Shown here piece by piece: positions 1 through 6,203 of a DNA stretch of 11,801 bases. The stretch covers positions 1-11,801 of the forward strand of contig PWFE01000038.1 of assembly GCA_003554115.1 (NCBI GenBank). Direction: 5' to 3'. This stretch comes from Haloferacaceae archaeon. Its GTDB lineage: Archaea > Halobacteriota > Halobacteria > Halobacteriales > Haloferacaceae. The first letter of the stretch is position 1; each line of letters begins with the position of its first letter. The position numbers and the translations under genes are program-made. A model generated the notes under the pieces. The model was not told where the DNA came from and ran no database searches. It worked only from the letters and a program-made list of their open reading frames with translations.

Positions 1-383
1 GTAACGGTGCCGGGCTCGTGATGACGACGCTCGATCTGGTCGACTACTACGGCGGCACACCCGCCAACTTCCTGGATATCGGTGGCGGCGCGAAAGCCCA
101 GCGCGTGGCTAACGCCTTGGATGTCGTCTTTTCGGACGAAAACGTCGACAGCGTCGTGTTCAACATCTTCGGTGGGATCACCCGCGGTGACGAGGTCGCC
201 AAAGGAATCAATGAGGCACTCGAACAGTTCGATGAGATTCCGAAACCCGTCGTTGTGCGACTCGCCGGCACGAACGCCGAAGAGGGGATGGAGATTCTGA
301 ACACCGACCTCGTGCAGGTCGAAGCAACGCTTGAGGATGCGGTCCAGCGTGCAGTCACAAACGCCGAGGAGGTGGCCCAATGA
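1..383 (+). CDS. sucC: Succinyl-CoA synthetase beta subunit, C-terminal part (cut by window start)
   Basis: This is the beta (nucleotide-binding) subunit of succinyl-CoA ligase, which interconverts succinyl-CoA and succinate with ATP or GTP formation in the TCA cycle, in the cytoplasm with SucD. Only the last 126 codons are present. The frame is open from base 3 to the TGA at 381-383, so the true start lies outside the window and the GTG at 18 is internal. The visible part is the C-terminal ligase/CoA domain: [18 protein letters not shown], a glycine-rich DIGGGA segment and the characteristic [17 protein letters not shown] stretch, followed by [13 protein letters not shown]. The stop codon overlaps the sucD start in an ATGA, so the two subunits are made from one message. 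The call rests on family motifs and on sucD being next to it. Confidence 0.97.
   Translation, partial: NGAGLVMTTLDLVDYYGGTPANFLDIGGGAKAQRVANALDVVFSDENVDSVVFNIFGGITRGDEVAKGINEALEQFDEIPKPVVVRLAGTNAEEGMEILNTDLVQVEATLEDAVQRAVTNAEEVAQ
367..374 (+). promoter_or_regulatory. Shine-Dalgarno site for sucD
   Basis: AGGAGGTG lies inside the end of sucC, five bases before the sucD ATG at 380. It is fully complementary to the usual archaeal 16S rRNA 3' end. It fixes the sucD start and, with the ATGA overlap, indicates coupled translation of the two subunits. Most other starts in this window lack such a site and look leaderless. Confidence 0.85.
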
Positions 384-1249
384 GCATTTTTGTTGACGAC
401 GACACCAGAGTTGTAGTGCAGGGAATCACCGGCGGCGAAGGCAAGTTCCACACCCAACAGATGCTGGAGTACGGAACCAATGTCGTCGCGGGCGCAGTGC
501 CCGGCAAAGGCGGCCAGGAAGTCGAAGGCGTTCCCGTCTACGATACCGTCGACGAAGCCGTCGAGGCCGAAGACGCCAACGCCTCAGTCGTCTTTGTCCC
601 ACCAGCCTTTGCTGGTGATGCGATTTTCGAGGCGCTCGATACCGATCTGGATCTCGTTGTCGCAATCACCGAAGGTGTTCCGACCCAAGATATGGCCAAA
701 GTGAACAAACGCCTGAGCGAGGTTGAGACCAAACTGCTCGGCCCGAACTGTCCGGGCATCATTACGCCCGGCGAAGCTAAACTCGGCATTCTTCCGGGTA
801 ACATCTTCGAGTCTGGCAACGTCGGACTCGTCTCGCGATCCGGCACCCTGACCTACCAGGTCGTCTCGAATCTCACTGAACGCGGTATCGGCCAGACGAC
901 CGCGATTGGCATCGGTGGCGACCCGATTATCGGGACGTCGTTCATCGACGCTCTCGAAGCCTTCGAGGCCGACACCGAAACGGATGCAGTCGTCATGTGC
1001 GGCGAGATCGGCGGCGAGGACGAAGAACAGGCCGCAAAATACATCGCCGAGAACATGGACACGCCCGTCGCTGGCTTCATCGCTGGCCGAACCGCCCCGC
1101 CGGGCAAACGGATGGGCCACGCCGGAGCGATCGTCTCCGGATCGGGGACCGGCACCGCCGAATCGAAGATCAACGCGCTCAACGACGCAGGCGTCCCGGT
1201 CGGCGACACCCCAGAAGAGGTCGCTGACTCGATCGAAGACTTCCTGTAA
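380..1249 (+). CDS. sucD: Succinyl-CoA synthetase alpha subunit
   Basis: This 289-aa subunit binds CoA and carries the phosphohistidine intermediate of succinyl-CoA synthetase. The N-terminal CoA-binding Rossmann domain shows [18 protein letters not shown] (about residues 11-28) and VPGKGG near 40-45. [12 protein letters not shown] (121-132) and SRSGTLTYQ (152-160) are standard alpha-subunit signatures. The active-site loop [17 protein letters not shown] (236-252) holds the phospho-acceptor His247. Length matches the family. The start is the ATG of an ATGA overlap with sucC, preceded by a perfect Shine-Dalgarno site. A hairpin just after the TAA stop probably marks the end of the sucCD transcript. 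Confidence 0.98.
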   Translation: MSIFVDDDTRVVVQGITGGEGKFHTQQMLEYGTNVVAGAVPGKGGQEVEGVPVYDTVDEAVEAEDANASVVFVPPAFAGDAIFEALDTDLDLVVAITEGVPTQDMAKVNKRLSEVETKLLGPNCPGIITPGEAKLGILPGNIFESGNVGLVSRSGTLTYQVVSNLTERGIGQTTAIGIGGDPIIGTSFIDALEAFEADTETDAVVMCGEIGGEDEEQAAKYIAENMDTPVAGFIAGRTAPPGKRMGHAGAIVSGSGTGTAESKINALNDAGVPVGDTPEEVADSIEDFL

Positions 1250-1251
1250 GG

Positions 1252-1272
1252 CTCAATCCCCAACGGATTGAG
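1252..1272 (+). terminator. Hairpin directly after sucD, candidate terminator or mRNA 3' end
   Basis: CTCAATCC (1252-1259) and GGATTGAG (1265-1272) form a perfect 8-bp inverted repeat around a 5-base loop, and two further G-T pairs can extend the stem. It starts two bases after the sucD stop. No clear T-run follows, so it is not a classic intrinsic terminator; it may mark or protect a 3' end. The pairing is visible directly, the role is inferred. Confidence 0.5.
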
Positions 1273-1360
1273 TTCGAATGTATACACGAACGTTCGCCCG
1301 TCGACAGTATCTGTGTTGAGATATGCATCGTACCCGGAACGAGTCTGATTTTGTCATTTG

Positions 1361-1388
1361 ATAGTTTTAGAGAGATTATTATATACGT
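1361..1388 (+). promoter_or_regulatory. Possible promoter of the histidine kinase gene
   Basis: An AT-rich stretch precedes the ATG at 1389. TAGTTTTAGA (1362-1371) is TATA-like and centred about 22-24 bp upstream, slightly close for a leaderless start. A second AT run, TATTATATA (about 1376-1384), is too near the ATG to drive it. No Shine-Dalgarno site is seen. This is a weak call based on spacing and composition only. Confidence 0.3.
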
Positions 1389-3461
1389 ATGATTCAAACA
1401 ACGTCTGTGTTTGATTTTCTCTCACCAACTACTGCTGGGCTACTCATGTTTATTGGAGCCGTTCCAGCGATCGTAATCATCTATTGGTTGCGAAACGACT
1501 GGCAGAAACCGGCTGTCCTGTGGTTTCAGCTTGCGATGGTCTGTGGGATGCTGTGGTCGGTTCTGTTCGGGCTGTTAGCAGTCGTCATTTCCCCTGAAAT
1601 TCGTTTTGTTATCACGAATTTCTTACTCATTGTGATCCCGTCATCTACTGTCTTTTACTTTTTGTTCTGTTATGAGTTCACATTCAAAAAGAAGCCACCG
1701 AACGCTGTACTGCTACTGTTTGTGCCTATTGTACTGCTGTTCGTCCTTGCGTGGTTTAATCCAAACAGTATGATATATACCACAGATCACCAGTTTGGGG
1801 GAGAAGTTCCGATTAATGACGGTGTTATCCAACCAATAATTAACATCGGAATGGGATATCTGCTGGTCATTCTATCTGCTGGGATGGTTTTCGGTGAATT
1901 ACTGCGTTCACCACAGCGAGCGCGGAAAATACAGGCGTTCGTCATTTTAAGTTCTATCGTTGTAGTCAGTGTGCTTTCGCTGATCAAGATTCTGAATATC
2001 CCTCCAGGATATTTTGATCCAGTTCCGATCGGTTGGACCGTCTCTGGATTACTGTTTGCCGTCTCTATCAAGCGGTATCAGTTTCTCCAGTTATCGTCTG
2101 TTCCATGGGAACAAATTGCAAATTCAACACAAGACCCTGCTGTCATTTTTGACTCAGAAAATATCGTTTTGGGTGTAAATAACTCCGCCGTAGAACTACT
2201 CGGTATTACGGCTGGCATGACACTAAGAGACCTCACCAAACAGCATCCACAGCTGAGCAATGCTCTTGGCGAGACGACGACAACTGCGGTTGAAATCGCT
2301 GTAACGAACGATACCTACTTTTTCGATGTCCAGTCTTCAGCGTTTGAATATGGACGTGGGGCAGACGGACGGTTCGTCGTTTTGCGTGATATCACTCGTC
2401 GGAATACAGCCCAACAGGAACTGGAAGCAACCAAAGAGTACTACCAGCGCATTCTCGAACAGTCGCTGGACTACGCGCTCGTCGTCGACGAATCGGACAC
2501 GATCACGGATGTTACGCCGGGAGTCGAGGCGATGTCTGGATTCAGTCCCGACGAAGTGATCGGACAGAACGCATTCGAGGCTGTCCATCCAGACGACCGA
2601 GACCGGGTTCGCGACAGTTTCGCCAGCGCGGCCGAGAACCCAGCAACGATCATCAACACCGAGTACCGCGTCCACCTCAGAGACGGGAGCTACCGCTGGG
2701 TCGAATCCCGCGGACGGAGTCATCTTGACGACCCGCATCTCAACGGCATCGTTATCAACGTCAGAGATATCTCCGAGCGAAAACAGCGAGAACAACAGCT
2801 GGCCGAGACAGCCGCACGGCTCACACAGAAAAACGAACAGCTCGAACGATTGGCCCAGATCGTCTCTCACGACCTCCAGACGCCGCTGTCGACGGCTCAA
2901 AAACTCACCCAACTACTTCGGTCGGATCTCGTCGAAACGGACCTACAACCGGAGGTCGAACAGTCACTGCGAGATCTCGACGCTACACACGAACGCCTGC
3001 GGGCGTTTGCTGAGCATCTCCCACGCTTGGCCCGCGAAAGTACGGATGTCGAAGGGCCAGTTGACTGCGAACTCGACCAGATAGCGGAGGCTGCTTGGAG
3101 CATGGTGGATACGGACGGGCTCACACTCGACATCGAGTCGACCTGCAGGCTGCAGGCGGATCCCGACCGACTCCAGCGGGTCTTCGAGAATCTCTTTCAG
3201 AACACCGCGACCCACGCCACGCCGCCAGCGACGACCGTCTCCGTTGGAACAGTCGAAAATGGCTTTTATATTGAAGACGACGGTCCGGGCATCCGGCCGG
3301 AACAACGGACTGAACTGTTCGAGTATGGGATGGGAACCGGTGCCGGCTCGGGGCTCGGTCTGGCAATCGTACGAACAACTGTCGAAGCACACGGCTGGTC
3401 GATCACGCTTGCTGAACAACCGACAGCGGGGACACGGTTCGAAATACAGACCACGGGTTGA
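1389..3461 (+). CDS. Membrane sensor histidine kinase (7TM-PAS-PAS-HisKA-HATPase)
   Basis: This 690-aa protein is a membrane sensor kinase. Seven hydrophobic segments lie at about 15-35, 44-66, 71-98, 105-122, 150-170, 181-201 and 212-227, the layout of the 7TM histidine-kinase N-terminal module. A weaker PAS domain (about 240-340) and a clear PAS/PAC domain (about 348-465, ending VINVRDISERKQREQQ) follow. The dimerisation/phosphoacceptor helix has the H-box IVSHDLQTPL with His494. The ATPase domain shows the N-box FENLFQN (Asn601/Asn605), the G1 box DDGPGI (630-635) and the G2 box GAGSGLGLAI (651-660). There is no receiver domain of its own, so it needs a separate response regulator; the convergent gene at 3694-5346 is the obvious candidate. 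Signal unknown. The 5' part up to about base 2430 is much more AT-rich than the rest, including synonymous positions in the soluble PAS1 region. Confidence 0.93.
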   Translation: MIQTTSVFDFLSPTTAGLLMFIGAVPAIVIIYWLRNDWQKPAVLWFQLAMVCGMLWSVLFGLLAVVISPEIRFVITNFLLIVIPSSTVFYFLFCYEFTFKKKPPNAVLLLFVPIVLLFVLAWFNPNSMIYTTDHQFGGEVPINDGVIQPIINIGMGYLLVILSAGMVFGELLRSPQRARKIQAFVILSSIVVVSVLSLIKILNIPPGYFDPVPIGWTVSGLLFAVSIKRYQFLQLSSVPWEQIANSTQDPAVIFDSENIVLGVNNSAVELLGITAGMTLRDLTKQHPQLSNALGETTTTAVEIAVTNDTYFFDVQSSAFEYGRGADGRFVVLRDITRRNTAQQELEATKEYYQRILEQSLDYALVVDESDTITDVTPGVEAMSGFSPDEVIGQNAFEAVHPDDRDRVRDSFASAAENPATIINTEYRVHLRDGSYRWVESRGRSHLDDPHLNGIVINVRDISERKQREQQLAETAARLTQKNEQLERLAQIVSHDLQTPLSTAQKLTQLLRSDLVETDLQPEVEQSLRDLDATHERLRAFAEHLPRLARESTDVEGPVDCELDQIAEAAWSMVDTDGLTLDIESTCRLQADPDRLQRVFENLFQNTATHATPPATTVSVGTVENGFYIEDDGPGIRPEQRTELFEYGMGTGAGSGLGLAIVRTTVEAHGWSITLAEQPTAGTRFEIQTTG

Positions 3462-3463
3462 GT

Positions 3464-3515
3464 GGGGGGTACTACAGGTGGGGGTAAGTATTGAATAGGG
3501 GGAGGCATGTGTGGG
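3464..3515 (+). repeat. Cluster of G-runs behind the kinase gene (possible G-quadruplex)
   Basis: Four runs of G lie within 52 bases on the + strand: six at 3464-3469, five at 3480-3484, five at 3498-3502 and three at 3513-3515. Loops are 10, 13 and 10 bases, longer than in strong G-quadruplexes. The cluster starts three bases after the kinase stop, so it would sit in the kinase mRNA 3' end. The rest of the 232-bp gap to 3693 is AT-rich and holds no convincing gene. Confidence 0.4.
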
Positions 3516-3651
3516 AGTTCAGCCGTGCAACCCGTCTGTCAGAGGCGTTTCGGGCCAGCACTGCAATGTTCACGTCCCACCAATTACGCAGAGGCGTCAT
3601 ACGATAATAAATCAATTACCTACATATGCAAACCTTCGCGCAGGAAGCAAC

Positions 3652-3676
3652 GAATTATAAGAAATAAGTAAAATTC
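3652..3676 (-). terminator. T-rich 3' flank of the response regulator gene, candidate terminator
   Basis: Read on the - strand, the bases about 18-42 beyond the regulator stop codon are GAATTTTACTTATTTCTTATAATTC. They are pyrimidine/T-rich, with a short GAATT/AATTC inverted repeat at the ends. Archaeal transcription commonly ends at T-rich non-template stretches, so this is a plausible end point. The evidence is composition and position only. Confidence 0.35.
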
Positions 3677-3693
3677 CCCAGACAGGTTCCGCC

Positions 3694-5346
3694 TTACTGC
3701 TCGAATAGCTGTTCGAACACCTTTCGTTGTGCTGCTCGCATATGCTGTGTCACTGTTGGCCGAGAGCAGTCGAACTTGTCGGCGAGTTCCGTCGCACTGA
3801 CACCACGCGGTTGTTCGAAGTAGCCGTCGAAATACGCGTGCGACAGCACGTCACGTTGTTTCTCGGTAAGGTCGACGAGCGGATCGCCGACCGCCGTCGA
3901 GACTTCATCGTGGTGTTTGTTCCAGAGCGTGGTGATCCTCACGCTGTCGTAGGTGCTGGTGAGTGCCTCTCTGACAGTCGAGACGACACCGTGGTCGACA
4001 ACTGACAGCGAGACTGTGACGGTGCCGTCTGCTGCAGTCGTCTGCTGGACACGTGCGCCGTTCGACACCAGCAGGTCTTCAGGGGTTTGTGCAGTCGTCG
4101 AAAACTCACAGCGCAGACCGTTGTCCATCTGGGTGACTGCCTCGACCTCGATGGACTCACACACTTCGGTGGCAGCTCGAATGGTTTCGGGGTCAGTGGT
4201 CGGCAGTGCAGCAAGATACAGTGTCGTGCCGTCGGTCTGTTCGATTGTCGACAACACTTCGAGGGGTGTCGACGATGGCAACTGGGCACTCAAAGCTGCC
4301 AGCGGGACGGTCTCGTCTGCGATTTCGATGTCGACATAGACGGACTGTTCCGAAAGCAGCGAGCGTTTCAACTCGGCGGTTCGGTAGGCGTAGCCGATAA
4401 TTTGGCTGTACTCTTCGAGCAGACTCCACTGCCGCGAGTCGAGCGGTGATGTCTGCGACGAGCAGTAGACTCCGAGTACGCCCGCACGAACGCCGTCATG
4501 GCTGATTGGCATGCCGACGGCTGCGACAATTCTATGCTCGGCCGCCAGCGAGTCCCACGCTGTGGTTGTCTCGCCGTACTGCTCGACGAGGCCATCTTCG
4601 AGGACTGCCGTGTCTGTCGGGGCGACGATAACCGGCCTATCGCGCTCGACGGCTCTGAGTACTGGATCGACACTTTCGGTCGAGATCGTCCCTGATGATG
4701 CTACTGTATCGAGATACGCCTCACAGCCCTCGACCGCCCGCGGGACGACCGTCCGCTCGTCGTCGTCTTCGATGGTGCCGATCCACACTCCTGCATAGCC
4801 GTGGTCGTCGGCGAGCACGCGACAGAATTGGCTCAAAAGCGCACCCATACTCGTCGTCGACGTGAGGATGTTCAGCGCCTCTGTTTTTCCCCGGCGTTCG
4901 CGGTCAAGTTGGCGGCGGACTCGTACCGACGAGACGGCGTTGCGCACACGAGTCGCCAGCAGCGTCGAATCGTTGCTGTCGCGGTCTTTTGGGATGTAGT
5001 CGGTGACACCTCGGCCGATCGCCTCGCTGGCGACAGTTTCGTCGCCCCGTCCGGTGACGAGAATGAACGGCCGCTCCGGGTCTCTCTCGCGGACAGTCGA
5101 AAGCAGGTTGAGCCCCGTCCCATCGCCCAGTTGGTAATCACAGATCACACAGTCGGGATCGGTGGCTTGGAACTGTTCGCGGCCCCCAACAAGGCTGTTG
5201 GCGATTGTGACATCGAAGTTGTCATCGGCAGTTTCGAGCAGCCGTGCGGTCACTCGTGCCCACTGGCGATCATCGTCGACCAGCAGGATGTCGACGTTCG
5301 ACACCTGTTGTTCACGGGGCAGTCCACTGACGGCATTCGGGACCAT
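3694..5346 (-). CDS. Response regulator with GAF, Bat and HTH_10 domains (bacterio-opsin activator type)
   Basis: This 550-aa protein is a DNA-binding response regulator. The receiver domain (about 17-135) has the acidic residues Asp24-Asp26 (ILLVDDD), the phospho-acceptor Asp70 (DCVICDYQLGDGTG), Thr98 (ILVTGRG) and Lys120 (DYIPK), all key positions intact. A GAF-like domain follows (about 155-325, GYAGVWIG through AVGMPI and GVLGVY), then the GAF/HTH_10-associated (Bat) domain (about 335-485). The C-terminal HTH_10 (about 490-547) reads LTEKQRDVLSHAYFDGYFE, then ATELADKFDCSRPTVTQHMR. Haloarchaeal Bat-type proteins regulate transcription in response to oxygen, light or redox; the target here is unknown. 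It converges on a histidine kinase lacking a receiver, a likely partner. The ATG at 5346 leaves about 16 residues before the receiver. The strong TATA box is about 125 bp upstream, so the mRNA probably has a leader. Confidence 0.93.
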   Translation of the reverse strand: MVPNAVSGLPREQQVSNVDILLVDDDRQWARVTARLLETADDNFDVTIANSLVGGREQFQATDPDCVICDYQLGDGTGLNLLSTVRERDPERPFILVTGRGDETVASEAIGRGVTDYIPKDRDSNDSTLLATRVRNAVSSVRVRRQLDRERRGKTEALNILTSTTSMGALLSQFCRVLADDHGYAGVWIGTIEDDDERTVVPRAVEGCEAYLDTVASSGTISTESVDPVLRAVERDRPVIVAPTDTAVLEDGLVEQYGETTTAWDSLAAEHRIVAAVGMPISHDGVRAGVLGVYCSSQTSPLDSRQWSLLEEYSQIIGYAYRTAELKRSLLSEQSVYVDIEIADETVPLAALSAQLPSSTPLEVLSTIEQTDGTTLYLAALPTTDPETIRAATEVCESIEVEAVTQMDNGLRCEFSTTAQTPEDLLVSNGARVQQTTAADGTVTVSLSVVDHGVVSTVREALTSTYDSVRITTLWNKHHDEVSTAVGDPLVDLTEKQRDVLSHAYFDGYFEQPRGVSATELADKFDCSRPTVTQHMRAAQRKVFEQLFEQ

Positions 5347-5349
5347 TGC

Positions 5350-5442
5350 TTACCACCCCACCGAACGTGGCCATTGGTGGCCGAATCGCTTCATGGAGGA
5401 CTCAGACGGACGGACAATCGTTTCACTGAGGACCAAACTCAT
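5350..5442 (-). CDS. Possible 30-aa leader peptide upstream of the response regulator
   Basis: An ATG at 5442 opens 30 codons, beginning MSLVLSETIVRPSESS and ending WPRSVGW, and stops with TAA at 5352-5350. That is one codon (GCA) before the regulator ATG and in the same frame. The start lies about 30 bp after the centre of a strong TATA box (5466-5475), the spacing of a leaderless transcript. It could be a leader peptide coupling translation to the regulator, an old N-terminal extension cut off by a nonsense change, or chance. No domain is recognised. The next ATG (5394) is in the same frame and reaches the same stop. Confidence 0.35.
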   Translation of the reverse strand: MSLVLSETIVRPSESSMKRFGHQWPRSVGW

Positions 5443-5450
5443 CGCTATAC

Positions 5451-5465
5451 GGAAGTTGTACTTCC
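5451..5465. promoter_or_regulatory. Inverted repeat GGAAGT-N3-ACTTCC, candidate operator
   Basis: A perfect 6-bp inverted repeat with a 3-base spacer directly abuts the - strand TATA box (5466-5475), between it and the predicted start point near 5445. A protein bound here would block transcription of the response regulator. The dyad is seen directly. Autoregulation by the HTH_10 protein is only a guess. Confidence 0.45.
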
Positions 5466-5475
5466 ATAATTTATA
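5466..5475 (-). promoter_or_regulatory. TATA box for the response regulator transcript
   Basis: The - strand reads GGGTATAAATTATGG across this site, the best TATA box in the window. Start is expected about 25-27 bp downstream, near 5445, just ahead of the ATG at 5442 and about 100 bases before the regulator ATG at 5346. No box was found 25-30 bp before 5346. Confidence 0.6.
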
Positions 5476-5551
5476 CCCTCCTACCTGTGTCGATCTAGCC
5501 CATCAGAACGCTGTCGACTGATTACTCTCTTGTCATCTACCAGTGCGTCAG

Positions 5552-5557
5552 ATATAC
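5552..5557 (+). promoter_or_regulatory. TATA box for the small membrane protein
   Basis: ATATAC lies about 27 bp before the ATG at 5582, the distance expected for a leaderless haloarchaeal transcript. It sits inside the longer reading frame that opens at the GTG at 5543, which argues for the ATG as the real start. Confidence 0.5.
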
Positions 5558-5581
5558 CCCGTTAGCGTGAAATTCATCAGT

Positions 5582-5932
5582 ATGGTCCCAATTGTTGGTT
5601 CACTTGTTGCGTTTGTAATCGCCCTCCTCGTCGGCGGATTGGCGATCTATCTCAGCGCACGGTTCGTGATCGATGTCGACGACTACAGTCGCGCCGTTGT
5701 TACGGCATTCCTCGGTGCAGTTGGCTGGGCAGTTACCTCTTGGATTCCACTCATCGGGCCCGTCATCGCACTGGTCGTCTGGGTCGGCATCATCAACTGG
5801 CGGTATCCCGGCGGCTGGACGAAAGCCGCGATTATCGGACTCGGTGCGTGGGTCTCAGCGCTCGCCATCCTGTTCGTCGTCAACACTGTCTTGGGGCTCG
5901 GTATCGGCGCGTTCGGTGTTCCCGGCGTATAA
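5582..5932 (+). CDS. Small four-TM membrane protein of unknown function
   Basis: This 116-aa protein is almost entirely hydrophobic. Predicted membrane segments are about 5-25, 36-53, 56-72 and 81-103. The only clearly polar stretches are the DVDDYSR loop after TM1 and the NWRYPGGWTK loop between TM3 and TM4. The phrase NWRYPGGW looks typical of an uncharacterised haloarchaeal integral membrane family, but I cannot name it. The ATG at 5582 was preferred to the GTG at 5543: a TATA-like ATATAC sits 27 bp before the ATG and would fall inside the longer version, and the 13 extra residues add nothing recognisable. It diverges from the response regulator and stands alone; a membrane stress or envelope role is possible but unsupported. 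Confidence 0.8.
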   Translation: MVPIVGSLVAFVIALLVGGLAIYLSARFVIDVDDYSRAVVTAFLGAVGWAVTSWIPLIGPVIALVVWVGIINWRYPGGWTKAAIIGLGAWVSALAILFVVNTVLGLGIGAFGVPGV

Positions 5933-5957
5933 CAGTACCCTGAGTTTACTCTGTTTT
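5932..5957 (+). terminator. Weak hairpin plus T-run after the membrane protein gene
   Basis: ACAGTA (5932-5937) can pair with TACTCTGT (5947-5954) with a two-base bulge, and TTTT (5954-5957) follows directly. The position overlaps the last base of the stop codon. A short, imperfect terminator is plausible. The rest of the gap to 6027 is AT-rich, and I see no gene in it. Confidence 0.3.
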
Positions 5958-6027
5958 AAATTGATAGTTGGCGTCTACTTTTAAGCAGTCGACAGAAACA
6001 TAGCTGCGTCCAGCCTTCTTATCCGGG

Positions 6028-6183
6028 TTATCGAAACTCCATCAGCTCGCTCAATTGTGTCGAAAGCCGGGCAAACTCGCTGTGCTCGTTTGCTGACTGT
6101 AGATACTCCTTTGCCCCGCTCAGTCGTGACGGAAATAGGGCGTCTTCACTCCGTTCACACGCTGACTTCGGGCATTCCTTCAC
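6028..6183 (-). CDS. Possible 51-aa protein just downstream of purNH
   Basis: An open frame begins with GTG at 6183, five bases beyond the purNH stop, and ends with TAA at 6030-6028. It starts MKECPKSACERSEDALF and ends in an amphipathic, Glu-rich helix including AKEYLQSANEHSEFARL and LSELMEFR. The C-terminal half looks like genuine haloarchaeal protein: acidic, heptad-like and low in lysine. The N-terminal part is less convincing, and no Shine-Dalgarno site precedes the GTG. An alternative ATG at 6196, overlapping the purNH stop, opens a 13-codon frame that would join this one after a single-base deletion, so a frameshifted gene is possible. No family is recognised. It would be co-transcribed with purNH. 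Confidence 0.4.
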   Translation of the reverse strand: MKECPKSACERSEDALFPSRLSGAKEYLQSANEHSEFARLSTQLSELMEFR

Positions 6184-6203
6184 TCTGCTCAGTCATGCCG
6201 GAA
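6104..6203. repeat. Pair of imperfect 31-bp direct repeats, 69 bp apart
   Basis: The segments 6104-6134 and 6173-6203 match at 23 of 31 positions by eye, and 15 of 17 in the core (6118-6134 against 6187-6203). Seven of the eight differences are transitions. The offset is 69 bp, exactly 23 codons. The right copy spans the purNH stop; the left copy lies inside the possible 51-aa ORF. It looks like an old tandem duplication. Confidence 0.5.

Noticed and set aside
1287..1296. 10-bp palindrome CGAACGTTCG between sucD and the kinase gene
   Set aside because: It is perfect but short and made of CG/TTCG words common in haloarchaeal DNA; no promoter lies at a matching distance, so it is not listed as an operator.
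3540..3597. Direct repeat of CAGAGGCGT at 3540-3548 and 3589-3597
   Set aside because: A single 9-bp match 49 bp apart is too short to separate from chance, and nothing mobile flanks it.
3507..3671. 54-codon + strand ORF in the kinase/regulator gap, beginning MCGSSAVQPVCQRR
   Set aside because: It is strongly basic, unlike haloarchaeal proteins. It has no TATA box at a suitable distance, its GGAGG is only one base from the ATG, and its end runs into AT-rich flank. Probably chance.
4801..5469. Long + strand open frame antisense to the response regulator
   Set aside because: The - strand protein has intact receiver, GAF and HTH_10 motifs throughout. The antisense frame shows no family motif and is the usual shadow in GC-rich DNA.
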